This document shows positions 37,095-46,205 of a DNA stretch of 64,000 bases, piece after piece. How positions within the stretch are numbered: the first letter of the stretch is position 1; every line of letters begins with the position of its first letter. The position numbers were made by a program, and so were the translations under genes. This stretch comes from Clostridiales bacterium UBA4080. Lineage in GTDB: Bacteria > Bacillota > Clostridia > Lachnospirales > Vallitaleaceae. The notes beneath the pieces were generated by a model that saw only the letters and a program-made list of their open reading frames with translations, was not told the origin of the DNA and ran no database searches. The DNA lies in the NCBI GenBank assembly GCA_002381865.1, contig DFYO01000054.1, positions 36,725 to 100,724 of the forward strand. Direction: 5' to 3'.

Positions 37095-37373
37095 ATGAAC
37101 AAGGCTGAATTAATAACTGCGATGGCATCAAAAACTGAGTTAAGCAAAAAAGATGTGGAATTAGCACTAAAAGCATTTGTTGACGTAGTGACAGAAGAAC
37201 TTAAAAATGGGGGAAAAATCCAACTAGTTGGATTTGGAACATTTGATACTTCTGAAAGAGCTGCTAGAGAGGGAAGAAATCCTCAAACTGGTGAAACTAT
37301 GCAGATTGCTGCATCAAAAGCACCTAGATTTAAAGCTGGTAAAGCACTTAAGGATGTAATCAACGCACGTTAA
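37095..37373 (+). CDS. hup: Nucleoid protein HU
   Basis: The 92-residue product starts at ATG 37095 behind AGGAGGAG. It has the full HU/IHF fold: MNKAELITAMA start, VGFGTF turn, the DNA-binding arm with RNPQTGE, and KAPRFKAGKALKDVIN at the end. It binds and bends DNA non-specifically. The order mazG-hup-rqcP is typical of Clostridia. Confidence 0.98.
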   Translation: MNKAELITAMASKTELSKKDVELALKAFVDVVTEELKNGGKIQLVGFGTFDTSERAAREGRNPQTGETMQIAASKAPRFKAGKALKDVINAR

Positions 37374-37387
37374 TATTAACACTTAAA

Positions 37388-37422
37388 AATCTACATCTAG
37401 AAATGGATGTAGATTTTTTTTG
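37388..37422 (+). terminator. Intrinsic terminator of hup
   Basis: AATCTACATC and GATGTAGATT form a perfect ten-pair stem with an eight-base loop, followed by a run of thymines. Confidence 0.95.
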
Positions 37423-37491
37423 TTTTATTAGGAGAGATTATCAGAGGGCATTGGCACAATGAGAAAAATATGACAAATGGGAGGAGCAAAA

Positions 37492-37731
37492 ATGAGATTA
37501 GATAAATACTTGAAGGTTTCAAGACTGATAAAGAGAAGAACAATAGCTAATGAGGCGTGTGACAGCGGGAGGGTTTTTTTGAATAGCAAGCCTGCCAAAG
37601 CATCTGCAGAGGTAAAGGAAGGCGACATAATTGAAATTCAATTTGGGAATAAAGCTACAAAGGTAGAAATTCTTTCGGTAAAAGAGACCGTAAGGAAGGA
37701 TGATAGCAAGGATATGTTTAAATATTTATAA
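37492..37731 (+). CDS. rqcP: S4-domain ribosome quality control protein RqcP (YabO)
   Basis: The start is ATG 37492 behind GGGAGGAGC, giving 79 residues: MRLDKYLKVSRLIKRRT with the S4 RNA-binding fold through VKEGDIIEIQFG. RqcP/YabO works with RqcH in adding alanine tails on stalled 60S-like particles. In sporulating relatives yabP and yabQ follow immediately; here the next gene is divIC after 78 bases. Confidence 0.93.
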   Translation: MRLDKYLKVSRLIKRRTIANEACDSGRVFLNSKPAKASAEVKEGDIIEIQFGNKATKVEILSVKETVRKDDSKDMFKYL

Positions 37732-37809
37732 TTATTTTTTAAACATAGCTTGATTTATTCCTAGAATATGCCGATAATTATAAATAATACATTATAAAAG
37801 GTGATGGCA

Positions 37810-38106
37810 ATGAAAAAAAGAAAGAACAATAAAAAGAATATTAATCCTGTCAGCTTTTTAATATTTGTACTTGTGACGCTTATTGGAGTTGTGTCTTTTC
37901 AGGTGGTTGAGCTTTATAAAAAGAATACAGAGCTCAATGAGGAAGCCGCAATAATTGAAATGCAGATAAATAAAGAAAAGAATAATCAAAAAGGTCTTCT
38001 TGAATATAAAGACTATATAAATACTAAGGAATATATTGAAAAATTGGCTAGAGACAAATTCGGTCTTATTAAGCCAGGAGAGATATTGTTTATAACTGAA
38101 GAATAA
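37810..38106 (+). CDS. divIC: Septum formation protein DivIC/FtsB-like
   Basis: The preferred start is ATG 37810, six bases after AAAAGGTGA; two nearby upstream codons (37801 GTG, 37804 ATG) are alternatives. The 98-residue product has a Lys/Asn-rich cytoplasmic tail, one membrane helix (about residues 13-31, VSFLIFVLVTLIGVVSFQV), an extracellular coiled coil (VVELYKKNTELNEEAAIIEMQINKE region) and the conserved terminal ARDKFGLIKPGEILF. It is a divisome component. It ends the shortened rqcP-divIC segment. Confidence 0.92.
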   Translation: MKKRKNNKKNINPVSFLIFVLVTLIGVVSFQVVELYKKNTELNEEAAIIEMQINKEKNNQKGLLEYKDYINTKEYIEKLARDKFGLIKPGEILFITEE

Positions 38107-38114
38107 GAGCGGGA

Positions 38115-38141
38115 AGCTGTTCAAGATGAATGGCTTTTTTC
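38115..38141 (+). terminator. Probable terminator after divIC
   Basis: AGCTGTTCA and TGAATGGCT pair over nine positions with two G-T pairs around a three-base loop, followed by six thymines. Confidence 0.7.
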
Positions 38142-38176
38142 AATAAAGGGATATTGTTTTTGGCTTTTATAATATA

Positions 38177-38259
38177 AAAGGCTAGAATATAAATAAGAGT
38201 ATTATTTGTATTGGCGTGGGTAGCCTTTAACAATAGCAAAGGCTAGAAATACAAATAAG
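38177..38259 (+). repeat. Imperfect direct repeat between divIC and tilS
   Basis: AAAGGCTAGAATATAAATAA at 38177 recurs as AAAGGCTAGAAATACAAATA at 38238, spaced 61 bases. The gap carries no gene. Confidence 0.6.
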
Positions 38260-38286
38260 CACTAACAAAATCCGAGCAGGTGAAGT

Positions 38287-39687
38287 ATGGAAAACAAAGT
38301 AATTCGTACGATAAAAAAATTCAATATGATTAAGAAAGGAGACAGCATCGTTATTGGATTATCCGGTGGAGCGGATTCAATATCGCTTGCTGTTATATTA
38401 ACGCACTTAAAAAAAGAGATGAAGCTCAAATTAATTGCAGTACACATAAACCATGGAATAAGAGGAGAGGAAGCTGACAGAGATCAGGCTTTTGTAGAAA
38501 GCTTTTGCAAAGAAAATGATATAGAGCTGTTTGTAGAATACAAGGATATAATAAATGAAGCAAAGATAAAGAAGCTATCTCTTGAGGAAGCGGGAAGAAA
38601 TGCTAGATATAAGGCATTTGAAGAGGTAATGAATAAAAAGAATGCTTCAAAGCTTGCGCTTGGACATCACAAAAACGACCAGGCGGAAACTGTTTTACAC
38701 AATATTATAAGAGGCACCTCGTTAAAGGGCTTAGGAGGGATAAGGCCGATTAGAGATAATATAATCAGACCGCTAATAGAGTGCACCCGAAAAGAAATTG
38801 AGGATTTTTGTGAGCAAAGGGGAATAACCTTTATAGAAGATTCGACAAATTTCAAATGTGATTATACAAGAAATAAAATCAGAAATCATTTAATACCTTA
38901 TATTGAAGAAAATTTTAACCCATTATTTGCTGAAAAGCTATGCACAATGAGTGAGCTTCTTCAAGAGGAAGAGGATTATATCGCTAGGGCAGCAGCTGAA
39001 AGCCTTGCGCAGAATGCGAATATAATCAAAGGTGAAAGAGCAGAGATAGGTATTGAAGCAATTAGCAAAATGCATACTGCAATAAGAAAAAGAGTCCTTC
39101 GTGAAATGGTTTTTTTGGTATCAGAGGATTGCAGGGATTATGAAAACAAGCATATTCGTTTGATTGAGGAATTAATCGGACTTGATACAGGGAAATCAAT
39201 AGCCTTGCCAAAGCAGTTAAGAGCAGAGATTAACTATGATTTGCTGGTGATAAAAAAGAATACTTCTCCAATTAGAGATTGGAGCCTTGATGTTACTGAA
39301 GGTAAAAATTATCTAGACATTAATGGAAATAGATTCAGGCTTGACATATCGATTACAGAATGTAAACAGAATATGTATATTGAGGAAAACACCTATACTA
39401 AATGGTTTGATTATGATAAAATAAATGGTGGTTTGTCTTTAAGAAGCCGAAACAACGGTGACTATATCCAACTAAAAGGAAAAAAGAAAATAAAGGATTA
39501 TATGATTGACCAGAAGATTCCAAGAGAAAAAAGAAAGCTGGTTCCATTACTTACTGATAATAATGGAATAATCTGGATTCTTGGGTATAGAATAAGTGAA
39601 GCATATAAAGTGGATGAAAAGACTACAAAAATACTTAAGGTAAGCTATTTTAAGGAGGAAGAATTTTGGCGAAGCTGCGAACTTTAA
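38287..39687 (+). CDS. tilS: tRNA(Ile)-lysidine synthetase
   Basis: The 466-residue product has the PP-loop S26-GGADS-31, the HINHGIRGEEADRDQAFVESF motif and the LALGHHKNDQAETVL and RNKIRNHLIP segments. A C-terminal TilS domain ends in RISEAYKVDEKTTKIL. It modifies C34 of tRNA-Ile to lysidine so that AUA is read correctly. spoIIE, which precedes tilS in sporulating relatives, is absent. The 3' end overlaps hpt by 22 bases. Confidence 0.96.
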   Translation: MENKVIRTIKKFNMIKKGDSIVIGLSGGADSISLAVILTHLKKEMKLKLIAVHINHGIRGEEADRDQAFVESFCKENDIELFVEYKDIINEAKIKKLSLEEAGRNARYKAFEEVMNKKNASKLALGHHKNDQAETVLHNIIRGTSLKGLGGIRPIRDNIIRPLIECTRKEIEDFCEQRGITFIEDSTNFKCDYTRNKIRNHLIPYIEENFNPLFAEKLCTMSELLQEEEDYIARAAAESLAQNANIIKGERAEIGIEAISKMHTAIRKRVLREMVFLVSEDCRDYENKHIRLIEELIGLDTGKSIALPKQLRAEINYDLLVIKKNTSPIRDWSLDVTEGKNYLDINGNRFRLDISITECKQNMYIEENTYTKWFDYDKINGGLSLRSRNNGDYIQLKGKKKIKDYMIDQKIPREKRKLVPLLTDNNGIIWILGYRISEAYKVDEKTTKILKVSYFKEEEFWRSCEL

Positions 39688-40190
39688 TATCTGAAGAAGA
39701 ATTGAAAAATAGAATCAAAGAGCTAGGCAAAAAAATAAGCAAGGATTATCAAGGAAGAACAGTATGTGTGGTATGTGTACTTAAGGGCGGAGTTATGTTT
39801 ATGACTGATTTAGCCAAGGAAATAGAGGTACCGCTTACAATGGATTTTATGGCTGTTTCCTCCTACGGTGACAACACTACCAGTACAGGGATTGTTAAAA
39901 TTGTAAAGGACCTTGACCAAAGCATAGAAGGTAAGGATGTTATTTTGGTTGAGGATATTATAGATTCAGGAAGAACCTTAAGCTATCTGGTAAAGATATT
40001 AATGGAGAGAAAACCAAATAGCCTAAAAATATGTACATTACTTGATAAGCCTGAAAGAAGAGTAGTTAATGTTGAGGTGGATTATGTCGGCTTTTGTATT
40101 CCAGATGAATTTGCCGTAGGCTATGGTTTGGATTATCAGCAGCTCTACAGAAACCTGCCTTATATTGCAGTAATTGAGGGTGTAGAATAA
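39666..40190 (+). CDS. hpt: Hypoxanthine-guanine phosphoribosyltransferase
   Basis: The TTG at 39666 is supported by AAGGAGGA six bases upstream, inside tilS, so the genes overlap by 22 bases. The 174-residue product has VLKGGVMFMTDL, FMAVSSYGDNTTSTG and the PRPP-binding VILVEDIIDSGRTL, and ends with GYGLDYQQLYRNLPYIAVI. It salvages hypoxanthine and guanine using PRPP. Confidence 0.97.
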   Translation: MAKLRTLISEEELKNRIKELGKKISKDYQGRTVCVVCVLKGGVMFMTDLAKEIEVPLTMDFMAVSSYGDNTTSTGIVKIVKDLDQSIEGKDVILVEDIIDSGRTLSYLVKILMERKPNSLKICTLLDKPERRVVNVEVDYVGFCIPDEFAVGYGLDYQQLYRNLPYIAVIEGVE

Positions 40191-40309
40191 AGGATGCTAA
40201 AAAATATTCAAGGATTGATATTTTTAAACAAATATGATAACATAAATAACTAATTATTAGAATTTACTTGATGTTGTAATATATATTACTCATTGAGAGG
40301 AGGATGAAA

Positions 40310-42334
40310 GTGAAGAAAAATTTAAAAGGATTTAGCTTTTATGCTATAATACTGGCTATTTTGCTGATGGTGCTGTATTGGACAGAGCAAACAAAAGAGC
40401 CAATGAAGGAAGATTTTGGATATTATGAGTTAATTGAGAGAATAGATAGTGTAACAAGAATTGAGCTGACTCAAAACACAACAATTCCTACGGGAAAGGT
40501 TACAGCTTATCTTACAGAAAAGGATAATACTATTGTTAAAGAGGAATTCTTTATTGCAAGTACAGCACTTTTTGAAGATAGCATGAGAGAGCTAGGAGTT
40601 AAGGTGTATGTATCCGATGTTCAAAAACCAAGCGTATTGCTTACCTTTTTGCCATGGATTGTAATTATGGGAGTATCTTTGATGCTGTTTTTCTATATAT
40701 TCAGCCAGTCTCAAGGCGGAAGTGGCGCAAACAGAGCTATGGCATTTGGGAAAAGCAAGGCGAAGATGGTTGTAGATGATAAAAAGAAGCTTACTTTTAG
40801 TAATGTTGCAGGACTTCAGGAGGAAAAGGAAGAGCTTGAAGAGGTTGTAGACTTTTTGAAAAGCCCTAAGAAGTTTGTAGAGCTTGGAGCAAGAATTCCA
40901 AAGGGAGTAATCTTAGTAGGCCCTCCGGGAACAGGAAAAACTCTTCTTGCAAAGGCGGTTGCTGGAGAAGCAGGAGTGCCGTTTTTTAGTATTTCTGGAT
41001 CTGATTTTGTAGAAATGTTTGTAGGTGTTGGTGCATCAAGAGTTAGAGATCTATTTGAACAGGCAAAGAAAAATGCACCTTGTATTATTTTTATTGATGA
41101 AATTGATGCAGTTGGAAGAAGAAGGGGAGCTGGCCTTGGTGGCGGACATGATGAAAGAGAGCAGACCTTAAACCAATTGCTGGTTGAAATGGATGGATTT
41201 AGTAATAATGAAGGTGTAATTGTTGTAGCAGCAACAAATAGAGCTGATATTTTAGACCCTGCAATTTTAAGACCGGGCAGATTTGACAGAAAGGTATATG
41301 TTGGAAGACCCGATGTTAAGGGCAGAGAAGAAATATTAAAGGTTCACGCAAAGGGCAAGCCTCTTGGTGAGGATGTTAATCTTAAAGAGGTAGCACAAAC
41401 TACGGCTGGGTTTACCGGTGCAGATTTAGAGAATTTATTGAATGAAGCAGCAATTTTTGCAGCCAGAAGAAATCTGAAGATTATAATGCAAGAGGATTTA
41501 AGAAAGGCATTTGTAAAGGTTGGAATTGGAACAGAGAAAAAAAGCAGACTTATCTCTGATAAAGAGAAAAGAATTACTGCTTTTCATGAAGCGGGACATG
41601 CTGTTGTTCAGCACTTGCTTCCAGACGTAGATGAGGTTCATAGCATTTCAATTATTCCTACAGGAATGGCGGGCGGGTATACTATGTCGATTCCTAAAAA
41701 GGATGAAATGTATATGACTAAGAAGAAGATGGAAAATGAAATCGTAATTTTATTAAGCGGTCGTGTGTCAGAAAAGCTAGTGCTTGATGATATTACTACG
41801 GGAGCTTCTAATGATATAGAAAGAGCAACTGCAATAGCTAGAAATATGGTTGTAAGATATGGTATGTCAGATGTGCTTGGACCAATTCAGTTTGGCGAGG
41901 ATGATAGTCAGGTGTTTATTGGAAGAGATTGGGGACATACAAGGAATTATGGCGAGAATGTAGCAGGCTTAATTGATAATGAGATAAGAAGAATTGTAGA
42001 GGATGCATATCAAAAGGCACTAGACCTTCTTGAAAATAACAAGGACGCTTTATACAGAGTAGCTGAAATTTTATTAAAAAGAGAAAAAATTACTGCTGAG
42101 ATTTTTGTTATGGCATTTAACGGAGAAGAAATTCCTGAGCTTGAGGAAGTGTTGACAGAAAACTTATCTGAAGCTGAAAAAACAGAAGCTGATGGAAAAG
42201 AGATATCACAGGAAGAGACTGTTGCAGATAGCACAAAAGAAGAAAAGCAAGTGCCATCTGAAGTTGAGCAAGAAGAACAAGAGGAAGTACAAGAAGAACA
42301 AGACAAAAGCTCAGAAGAAAAGTCTGAGAAATAA
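40310..42334 (+). CDS. ftsH: ATP-dependent zinc metalloprotease FtsH
   Basis: The GTG at 40310 lies six bases after GAGAGGAGG, whereas the in-frame ATG at 40304 touches the ribosome binding site, so GTG is preferred. The 674-residue product has two membrane helices (about 8-24 and 104-126), Walker A GPPGTGK210T, Walker [12 protein letters not shown], the second region of homology and the zinc site H426-EAGH-430. The last 75 residues are an acidic Glu/Gln/Ser-rich tail. It degrades membrane and short-lived proteins. It closes the tilS-hpt-ftsH block. Confidence 0.97.
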   Translation: MKKNLKGFSFYAIILAILLMVLYWTEQTKEPMKEDFGYYELIERIDSVTRIELTQNTTIPTGKVTAYLTEKDNTIVKEEFFIASTALFEDSMRELGVKVYVSDVQKPSVLLTFLPWIVIMGVSLMLFFYIFSQSQGGSGANRAMAFGKSKAKMVVDDKKKLTFSNVAGLQEEKEELEEVVDFLKSPKKFVELGARIPKGVILVGPPGTGKTLLAKAVAGEAGVPFFSISGSDFVEMFVGVGASRVRDLFEQAKKNAPCIIFIDEIDAVGRRRGAGLGGGHDEREQTLNQLLVEMDGFSNNEGVIVVAATNRADILDPAILRPGRFDRKVYVGRPDVKGREEILKVHAKGKPLGEDVNLKEVAQTTAGFTGADLENLLNEAAIFAARRNLKIIMQEDLRKAFVKVGIGTEKKSRLISDKEKRITAFHEAGHAVVQHLLPDVDEVHSISIIPTGMAGGYTMSIPKKDEMYMTKKKMENEIVILLSGRVSEKLVLDDITTGASNDIERATAIARNMVVRYGMSDVLGPIQFGEDDSQVFIGRDWGHTRNYGENVAGLIDNEIRRIVEDAYQKALDLLENNKDALYRVAEILLKREKITAEIFVMAFNGEEIPELEEVLTENLSEAEKTEADGKEISQEETVADSTKEEKQVPSEVEQEEQEEVQEEQDKSSEEKSEK

Positions 42335-42359
42335 AAAGAATAAAAAACTTAAAATAATG

Positions 42360-42400
42360 ACAAAACAAAGGGTGCCTAGTAGAGCACCTTTTGTTTTGTG
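42360..42400. terminator. Intrinsic terminator of ftsH
   Basis: ACAAAACAAAGGGTGC and GCACCTTTTGTTTTGT form a stem of about 16 pairs with an eight-base loop. T- and A-rich flanks make it usable in both directions. Confidence 0.93.
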
Positions 42401-42483
42401 AAATTTACAGATGAATATTTTCCAAGAGAAAGAATTGTGTTGTTAATTTGCACAAAAACTCAAATGTTTTTTTGTGAAGTTTG

Positions 42484-42514
42484 TTAACACTTATTCTTAA
42501 TGAGGTGCTATAAT
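42484..42514 (+). promoter_or_regulatory. Possible promoter of an orphan small transcript
   Basis: TTAACA and a consensus TATAAT are spaced 19 bases apart, with no gene downstream for almost 300 bases but a terminator about 80 bases away. The -10 is perfect while the -35 is weak. Confidence 0.45.
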
Positions 42515-42520
42515 AATTCT

Positions 42521-42625
42521 TGTAAAACCCCCCCCAATATAATATATAGTTTTTGTTACACCCCATAAGAAGAATGTATTCTCCTTACCCCAAGGACAGC
42601 AGAGCGAAAAGGCTGTCCTTTTTCT
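42521..42625 (+). ncRNA. Candidate small RNA with C8 tract
   Basis: A stretch of about 105 bases lies between a TATAAT box and a strong intrinsic terminator (AAGGACAGC and GCTGTCCTT, 42592-42620, then TTTTTC) and contains no ORF. It starts with AAAACCCCCCCC, a run of eight cytosines unlike anything nearby, and has a CCCC-containing middle (ACACCCCAT, TACCCCAAGG). It does not resemble 6S, SRP, tmRNA or RNase P RNA. The existence of the transcript is inferred. Confidence 0.45.
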
Positions 42626-42738
42626 TTGCGAAAAAATGTTCATTAACAATATGGAAAGCAAAGAAAAAAGGGGTATTATTATTAAAGTTAGTTATTGCAG
42701 AAAGAAGGTTTGCCAAATTAATAATAATTTAAATATGA

Positions 42739-42767
42739 TTGTCATATCTGCCGTTTTCATATAAAAT
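42739..42767 (+). promoter_or_regulatory. Sigma-A promoter of the GH13 amylase gene
   Basis: TTGTCA and TAAAAT are spaced 17 bases apart and lie 40 bases before the start codon at 42808. Confidence 0.55.
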
Positions 42768-42807
42768 GGTAATAGACTATATTTGACATACAATAGGTGG
42801 TGAATTA

Positions 42808-44934
42808 ATGGATAACAACCAAAAGAATATGCAGATTGCTTTTGAACAACTCTCAAAAACTCAAAAAGTATTATCATATATTTCTATGAGGGAACAGATA
42901 TTAGATGAAAGAGCAATATTTTCAGATGAGAGTATCCAGTACAGAACTCCTCTAGAGCCGAGCATTAACGAGCTTACTACAGTCAGAATAAGAACGGCGA
43001 TTGACAATATTGATGAGGTTTATCTTTGCTATAGCGGCAGGAGAATTCGCCTCGAGGTTGAGAAAAGGGATTCAATGTTTGACTATTATGCAGGTAAAAT
43101 AATCCCGCTTGATAAAACACTGGAGTATTTTTTTGAGCTTAATGTAGGGAAACTGAAGTGCTATTATAATAAAAAGGGATTAACCAGAGAACCGGATAGC
43201 TATTATAACTTTAAAATTGTACCGAACTTTAAGACACCGGATTGGGCAAAGGGTGCGATATTTTATCAGATATTTACAGATAGGTTTTTTAATGGAGACA
43301 CATCAAATGATGTAGTTGATAATGAATATTTTTATGTAGGAAAGCTAGCCAAGTCTGTTAAGGATTGGAATAAGTATCCTGATAAGGACGGTATTAGAGA
43401 GTTTTATGGAGGGGATATTGAAGGAGTAATTAAAAAGCTTGATTATCTTGAGAGCTTAGGAGTAGAGGTTCTTTATATGAACCCACTATTCGTATCACCC
43501 TCTAATCATAAATATGACACACAGGATTATGACTATATAGACCCGCATTTTGGAAAAATAATTGTGGATGAAGGTGAAGCACTTAAGGAAGATGGTGCAG
43601 ACAATACAAATGCCTCTAAGTATATGACAAGAACTACACATAAGACTAATCTGGAGGCAAGTAATGAGCTTTTTATACAATTTGTAGAGCAGGCACATAA
43701 AAGAGGAATGAAGGTTATCTTAGATGGTGTTTTTAATCATTGTGGTTCCTTTAACAAGTGGATGGATAAGGAAAAGTTTTATGAAAAATCGGGCTATGAG
43801 GCAGGAGCTTTTTCTGCAGCAACAAGTCCATATACTACGTTTTTTTATTTCCATAATAAAAATGGATGGCCGGATAATGGCAATTATGATGGCTGGTGGG
43901 GCTTTGATACATTACCAAAGCTTAATTATGAGGGCTCGCCAAAGCTCTACGATTATATTTTGAAAATTGCTAAAAAATGGGTTTCTCCACCCTTTAATGT
44001 TGACGGCTGGAGACTTGACGTAGCAGCAGACCTAGGGTATACAAAGGAGTTTAACCATCAGTTTTGGAGGGACTTTCGAACTGCTGTAAAAAGTGCAAAT
44101 CCAGAGGCGCTTATCTTGGCTGAGCATTATGGTGACCCGCATGATTGGATTCAAGGAGATCAATGGGATACGGTTATGAACTATGATGCCTTTATGGAGC
44201 CTATCAGCTGGTTTTTGACGGGAATGGAAAAGCATAGCGATGAGTACAGAGCTGATTTGATAGGAAATCATAGAGCATTTTTTGACGCAATGACGCATAA
44301 TATGTCAAGATTTCATTTTTCCTCTTTGCAGGTTGCAATGAATGAGCTTTCAAATCATGACCACTCCAGATTTTTAACCAGAACTAATAATACAACGGGA
44401 AGAATAGCCACGCACGGCCCAGAGGCTGCGGAAAACAATATTAATATTGGCGTAATGAAGCTTGCAGTTATTATGCAAATGACCTGGATTGGAGCGCCAA
44501 CAATCTATTATGGGGATGAAGCAGGGCTGTGTGGCTGGACTGATCCTGATAATAGGAGAACCTTCCCATGGGGCAAGGAAAATAAAAACCTGATTGAAAT
44601 ACACAAGATACTAATTTCCTTTAGAAAAGAATATGCCTGCTTAAAGCATGGTTCAACCAAGTTTCTATATGGTGAAAAGGGCATGATCAGCTATGGAAGA
44701 TGGGATAACAGCAACCAGATAGTAATTGCAATTAATAATTCTTCAGAAGAGAAAACTGTAAAGATACCTGTTTGGGAAATAGGAATACAAAATTCCGACA
44801 CACTTGAGCAGATGCTAGAAGCAACACAGCAGGACCATACTCAAACGGATACGATTCATTTTGTGTTTAACGGAAAGCTGGTATTGAAAATGAAGCCCTA
44901 TAGCGGAATGATGCTTAAGAAGAAGCAATATTAG
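42808..44934 (+). CDS. GH13 alpha-amylase family glucosidase (neopullulanase/cyclomaltodextrinase-like)
   Basis: The 708-residue product starts at ATG 42808 behind AGGTGGTG and has no signal peptide, so it acts in the cytoplasm. An N-terminal beta domain (about residues 40-140) precedes the catalytic barrel. Conserved region I appears as GVFNHCG. The catalytic residues are nucleophile D404 (GWRLDVA), acid/base E439 (LAEHYGD) and D518 (SNHDHSR). The N-terminal domain and length suit neopullulanase or cyclomaltodextrinase members that degrade imported maltodextrins. It may complement the glgC-glgD glycogen genes in this window. It is transcribed alone. Confidence 0.93.
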   Translation: MDNNQKNMQIAFEQLSKTQKVLSYISMREQILDERAIFSDESIQYRTPLEPSINELTTVRIRTAIDNIDEVYLCYSGRRIRLEVEKRDSMFDYYAGKIIPLDKTLEYFFELNVGKLKCYYNKKGLTREPDSYYNFKIVPNFKTPDWAKGAIFYQIFTDRFFNGDTSNDVVDNEYFYVGKLAKSVKDWNKYPDKDGIREFYGGDIEGVIKKLDYLESLGVEVLYMNPLFVSPSNHKYDTQDYDYIDPHFGKIIVDEGEALKEDGADNTNASKYMTRTTHKTNLEASNELFIQFVEQAHKRGMKVILDGVFNHCGSFNKWMDKEKFYEKSGYEAGAFSAATSPYTTFFYFHNKNGWPDNGNYDGWWGFDTLPKLNYEGSPKLYDYILKIAKKWVSPPFNVDGWRLDVAADLGYTKEFNHQFWRDFRTAVKSANPEALILAEHYGDPHDWIQGDQWDTVMNYDAFMEPISWFLTGMEKHSDEYRADLIGNHRAFFDAMTHNMSRFHFSSLQVAMNELSNHDHSRFLTRTNNTTGRIATHGPEAAENNINIGVMKLAVIMQMTWIGAPTIYYGDEAGLCGWTDPDNRRTFPWGKENKNLIEIHKILISFRKEYACLKHGSTKFLYGEKGMISYGRWDNSNQIVIAINNSSEEKTVKIPVWEIGIQNSDTLEQMLEATQQDHTQTDTIHFVFNGKLVLKMKPYSGMMLKKKQY

Positions 44935-45038
44935 GGGATAAAGGGAATACTCTTAGATATAAACAAATAAGGGATATAATAATAGGGAGAAAGGTTAGCA
45001 TTAGTTTATCTATAAGATTAGTGCTCAGCTAATTAAAT

Positions 45039-45103
45039 GATTAGAATAATTAAAGTAAAAAACAAGCAGTAAGTTAATTACAAGATTAGGAATAATTAAA
45101 GTA
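45039..45103 (+). repeat. Imperfect direct repeat upstream of tRNA-Ser
   Basis: GATTAGAATAATTAAAGTA at 45039 recurs with one inserted G at 45084, spaced 45 bases. The surrounding 44935-45107 stretch is A-rich and carries no gene. Confidence 0.6.
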
Positions 45104-45107
45104 GGGC

Positions 45108-45136
45108 TTGATATTATGGGCCTGTGGTAGTATTAT
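45108..45136 (+). promoter_or_regulatory. Promoter of tRNA-Ser
   Basis: TTGATA and TATTAT are spaced exactly 17 bases apart, 39 bases upstream of the mature tRNA 5' end. Confidence 0.6.
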
Positions 45137-45137
45137 A

Positions 45138-45166
45138 TTAGATGGCAATCAAGAGTTGCCATCTAA
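45138..45166 (+). other. Hairpin in the 5' leader of pre-tRNA-Ser
   Basis: TTAGATGGCAA and TTGCCATCTAA form a perfect 11-pair stem around a seven-base loop, beginning at the predicted transcription start and ending eight bases before the tRNA. No T-run follows, so it is a leader structure rather than a terminator. Confidence 0.7.
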
Positions 45167-45174
45167 ATATTTGA

Positions 45175-45261
45175 GGAGAGATGTCCGAGCGGCTTAAGGT
45201 GGCAGTCTCGAAAACTGTTGCGGGGTCAAACCTGCCGGGGGTTCAAATCCCCCTCTCTCCG
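45175..45261 (+). tRNA. tRNA-Ser (anticodon CGA)
   Basis: GGAGAGA/TCTCTCC acceptor stem, anticodon stem CAGT/ACTG with loop CTCGAAA (anticodon CGA), a long variable arm (GCGGGGTCAAACCTGC region) and T arm GGGGGTTCAAATCCCCC identify a class II tRNA-Ser. CCA is not encoded. A terminator follows seven bases later. Confidence 0.96.
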
Positions 45262-45267
45262 CTTGTA

Positions 45268-45292
45268 AAGTCTGCGATTGCAGGCTTTTTTT
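45268..45292 (+). terminator. Intrinsic terminator of tRNA-Ser
   Basis: AAGTCTGC and GCAGGCTT pair around GATT, followed by a T-run. From here to the promoter at 45559 (about 265 bases) I see no gene or strong structure. Confidence 0.9.
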
Positions 45293-45558
45293 GATGTTGA
45301 ATTTTGGAAAGCTAAGAGGGGATAGTTCATACAAAATTCACATAAATAAATAAGCAGCCTTTTTTATTAGGATACTGTCACAGTAGCCTAAATAATATGA
45401 GATAGCATAAAAAACTCCTATAAGAAAAGAAAGCTACGATTGCATTTTTCAAGTTTAAGAAGGTACTTGTTCATAAAATGTGCTATATGTCACAAAATAT
45501 TATATAAATTTGCTCAACAACTATTCATCATTCTAATCATTTCTTAATGTACCATAAC

Positions 45559-45587
45559 TTGAATTTTAATTTGTGCTATACTATACT
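45559..45587 (+). promoter_or_regulatory. Promoter of lemA
   Basis: TTGAAT and TATACT are spaced 17 bases apart and lie 36 bases before the lemA start codon. Confidence 0.6.
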
Positions 45588-45623
45588 TAAAGTTGTTCAT
45601 TAATATATTTGGAGGTAAATAAT

Positions 45624-46205
45624 ATGAAGGGTTCAATGAAGATAGGAATTGTTATTGGTGTTATTGTAATAGTGTTTTTGATGATGATGGGAGGCGGATA
45701 TAATAGCTTAGTGGGAATAAGAGAGGATGTTAAGGCTTCTTTTAGTCAGATTGACAATCAGTTACAAAGAAGAAATGACTTGATACCTAATCTGGTTTCT
45801 ACAGTTAAGCAATATGCAGCACAGGAGGAAGAGATTTTTATTGGGGTTTCAGAGGCTAGAGCAAAGCTTGCAGGAGCTACAACGGTTGCAGAGCAGGCAG
45901 AGGGAGATGCTGCATTAAATTCGGCACTAGGAAGATTGTTGGCTATTTCTGAAAACTATCCTGAGCTTAAGTCAAATCAGAACTTTATTCAGCTTCAGGA
46001 TGAGCTGGCTGGAACAGAAAATAGAATTGCAGTAGCAAGACAGGATTATAATGCAAAGGTTAAGGTTTTTAATGAAAGGGTTCAAAAGTTCCCGACCTTA
46101 CTATATGCAGGGTTGTTAGGCTTTGATAAAGCAGATTATTTTGAGGTCGCAGAAGGAGCTAAAGAAAATCCGGATGTAGGTGATCTGTTTGAAGATAAAG
46201 AATAG
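45624..46205 (+). CDS. lemA: LemA family protein
   Basis: The ATG at 45624 lies seven bases after GGAGGT. The 193-residue product has an N-terminal membrane anchor (about residues 4-22, MKIGIVIGVIVIVFLMMMG), then the LemA helical bundle with YNSLVGIREDVKASFSQIDNQLQRRNDLIPNLV-like signature and YNAKVKVFNERVQKFP. Its biochemical role is not known, although it is nearly always paired with a TPM-domain protein, as here. The 3' end overlaps the next gene by 17 bases. Confidence 0.95.
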   Translation: MKGSMKIGIVIGVIVIVFLMMMGGGYNSLVGIREDVKASFSQIDNQLQRRNDLIPNLVSTVKQYAAQEEEIFIGVSEARAKLAGATTVAEQAEGDAALNSALGRLLAISENYPELKSNQNFIQLQDELAGTENRIAVARQDYNAKVKVFNERVQKFPTLLYAGLLGFDKADYFEVAEGAKENPDVGDLFEDKE

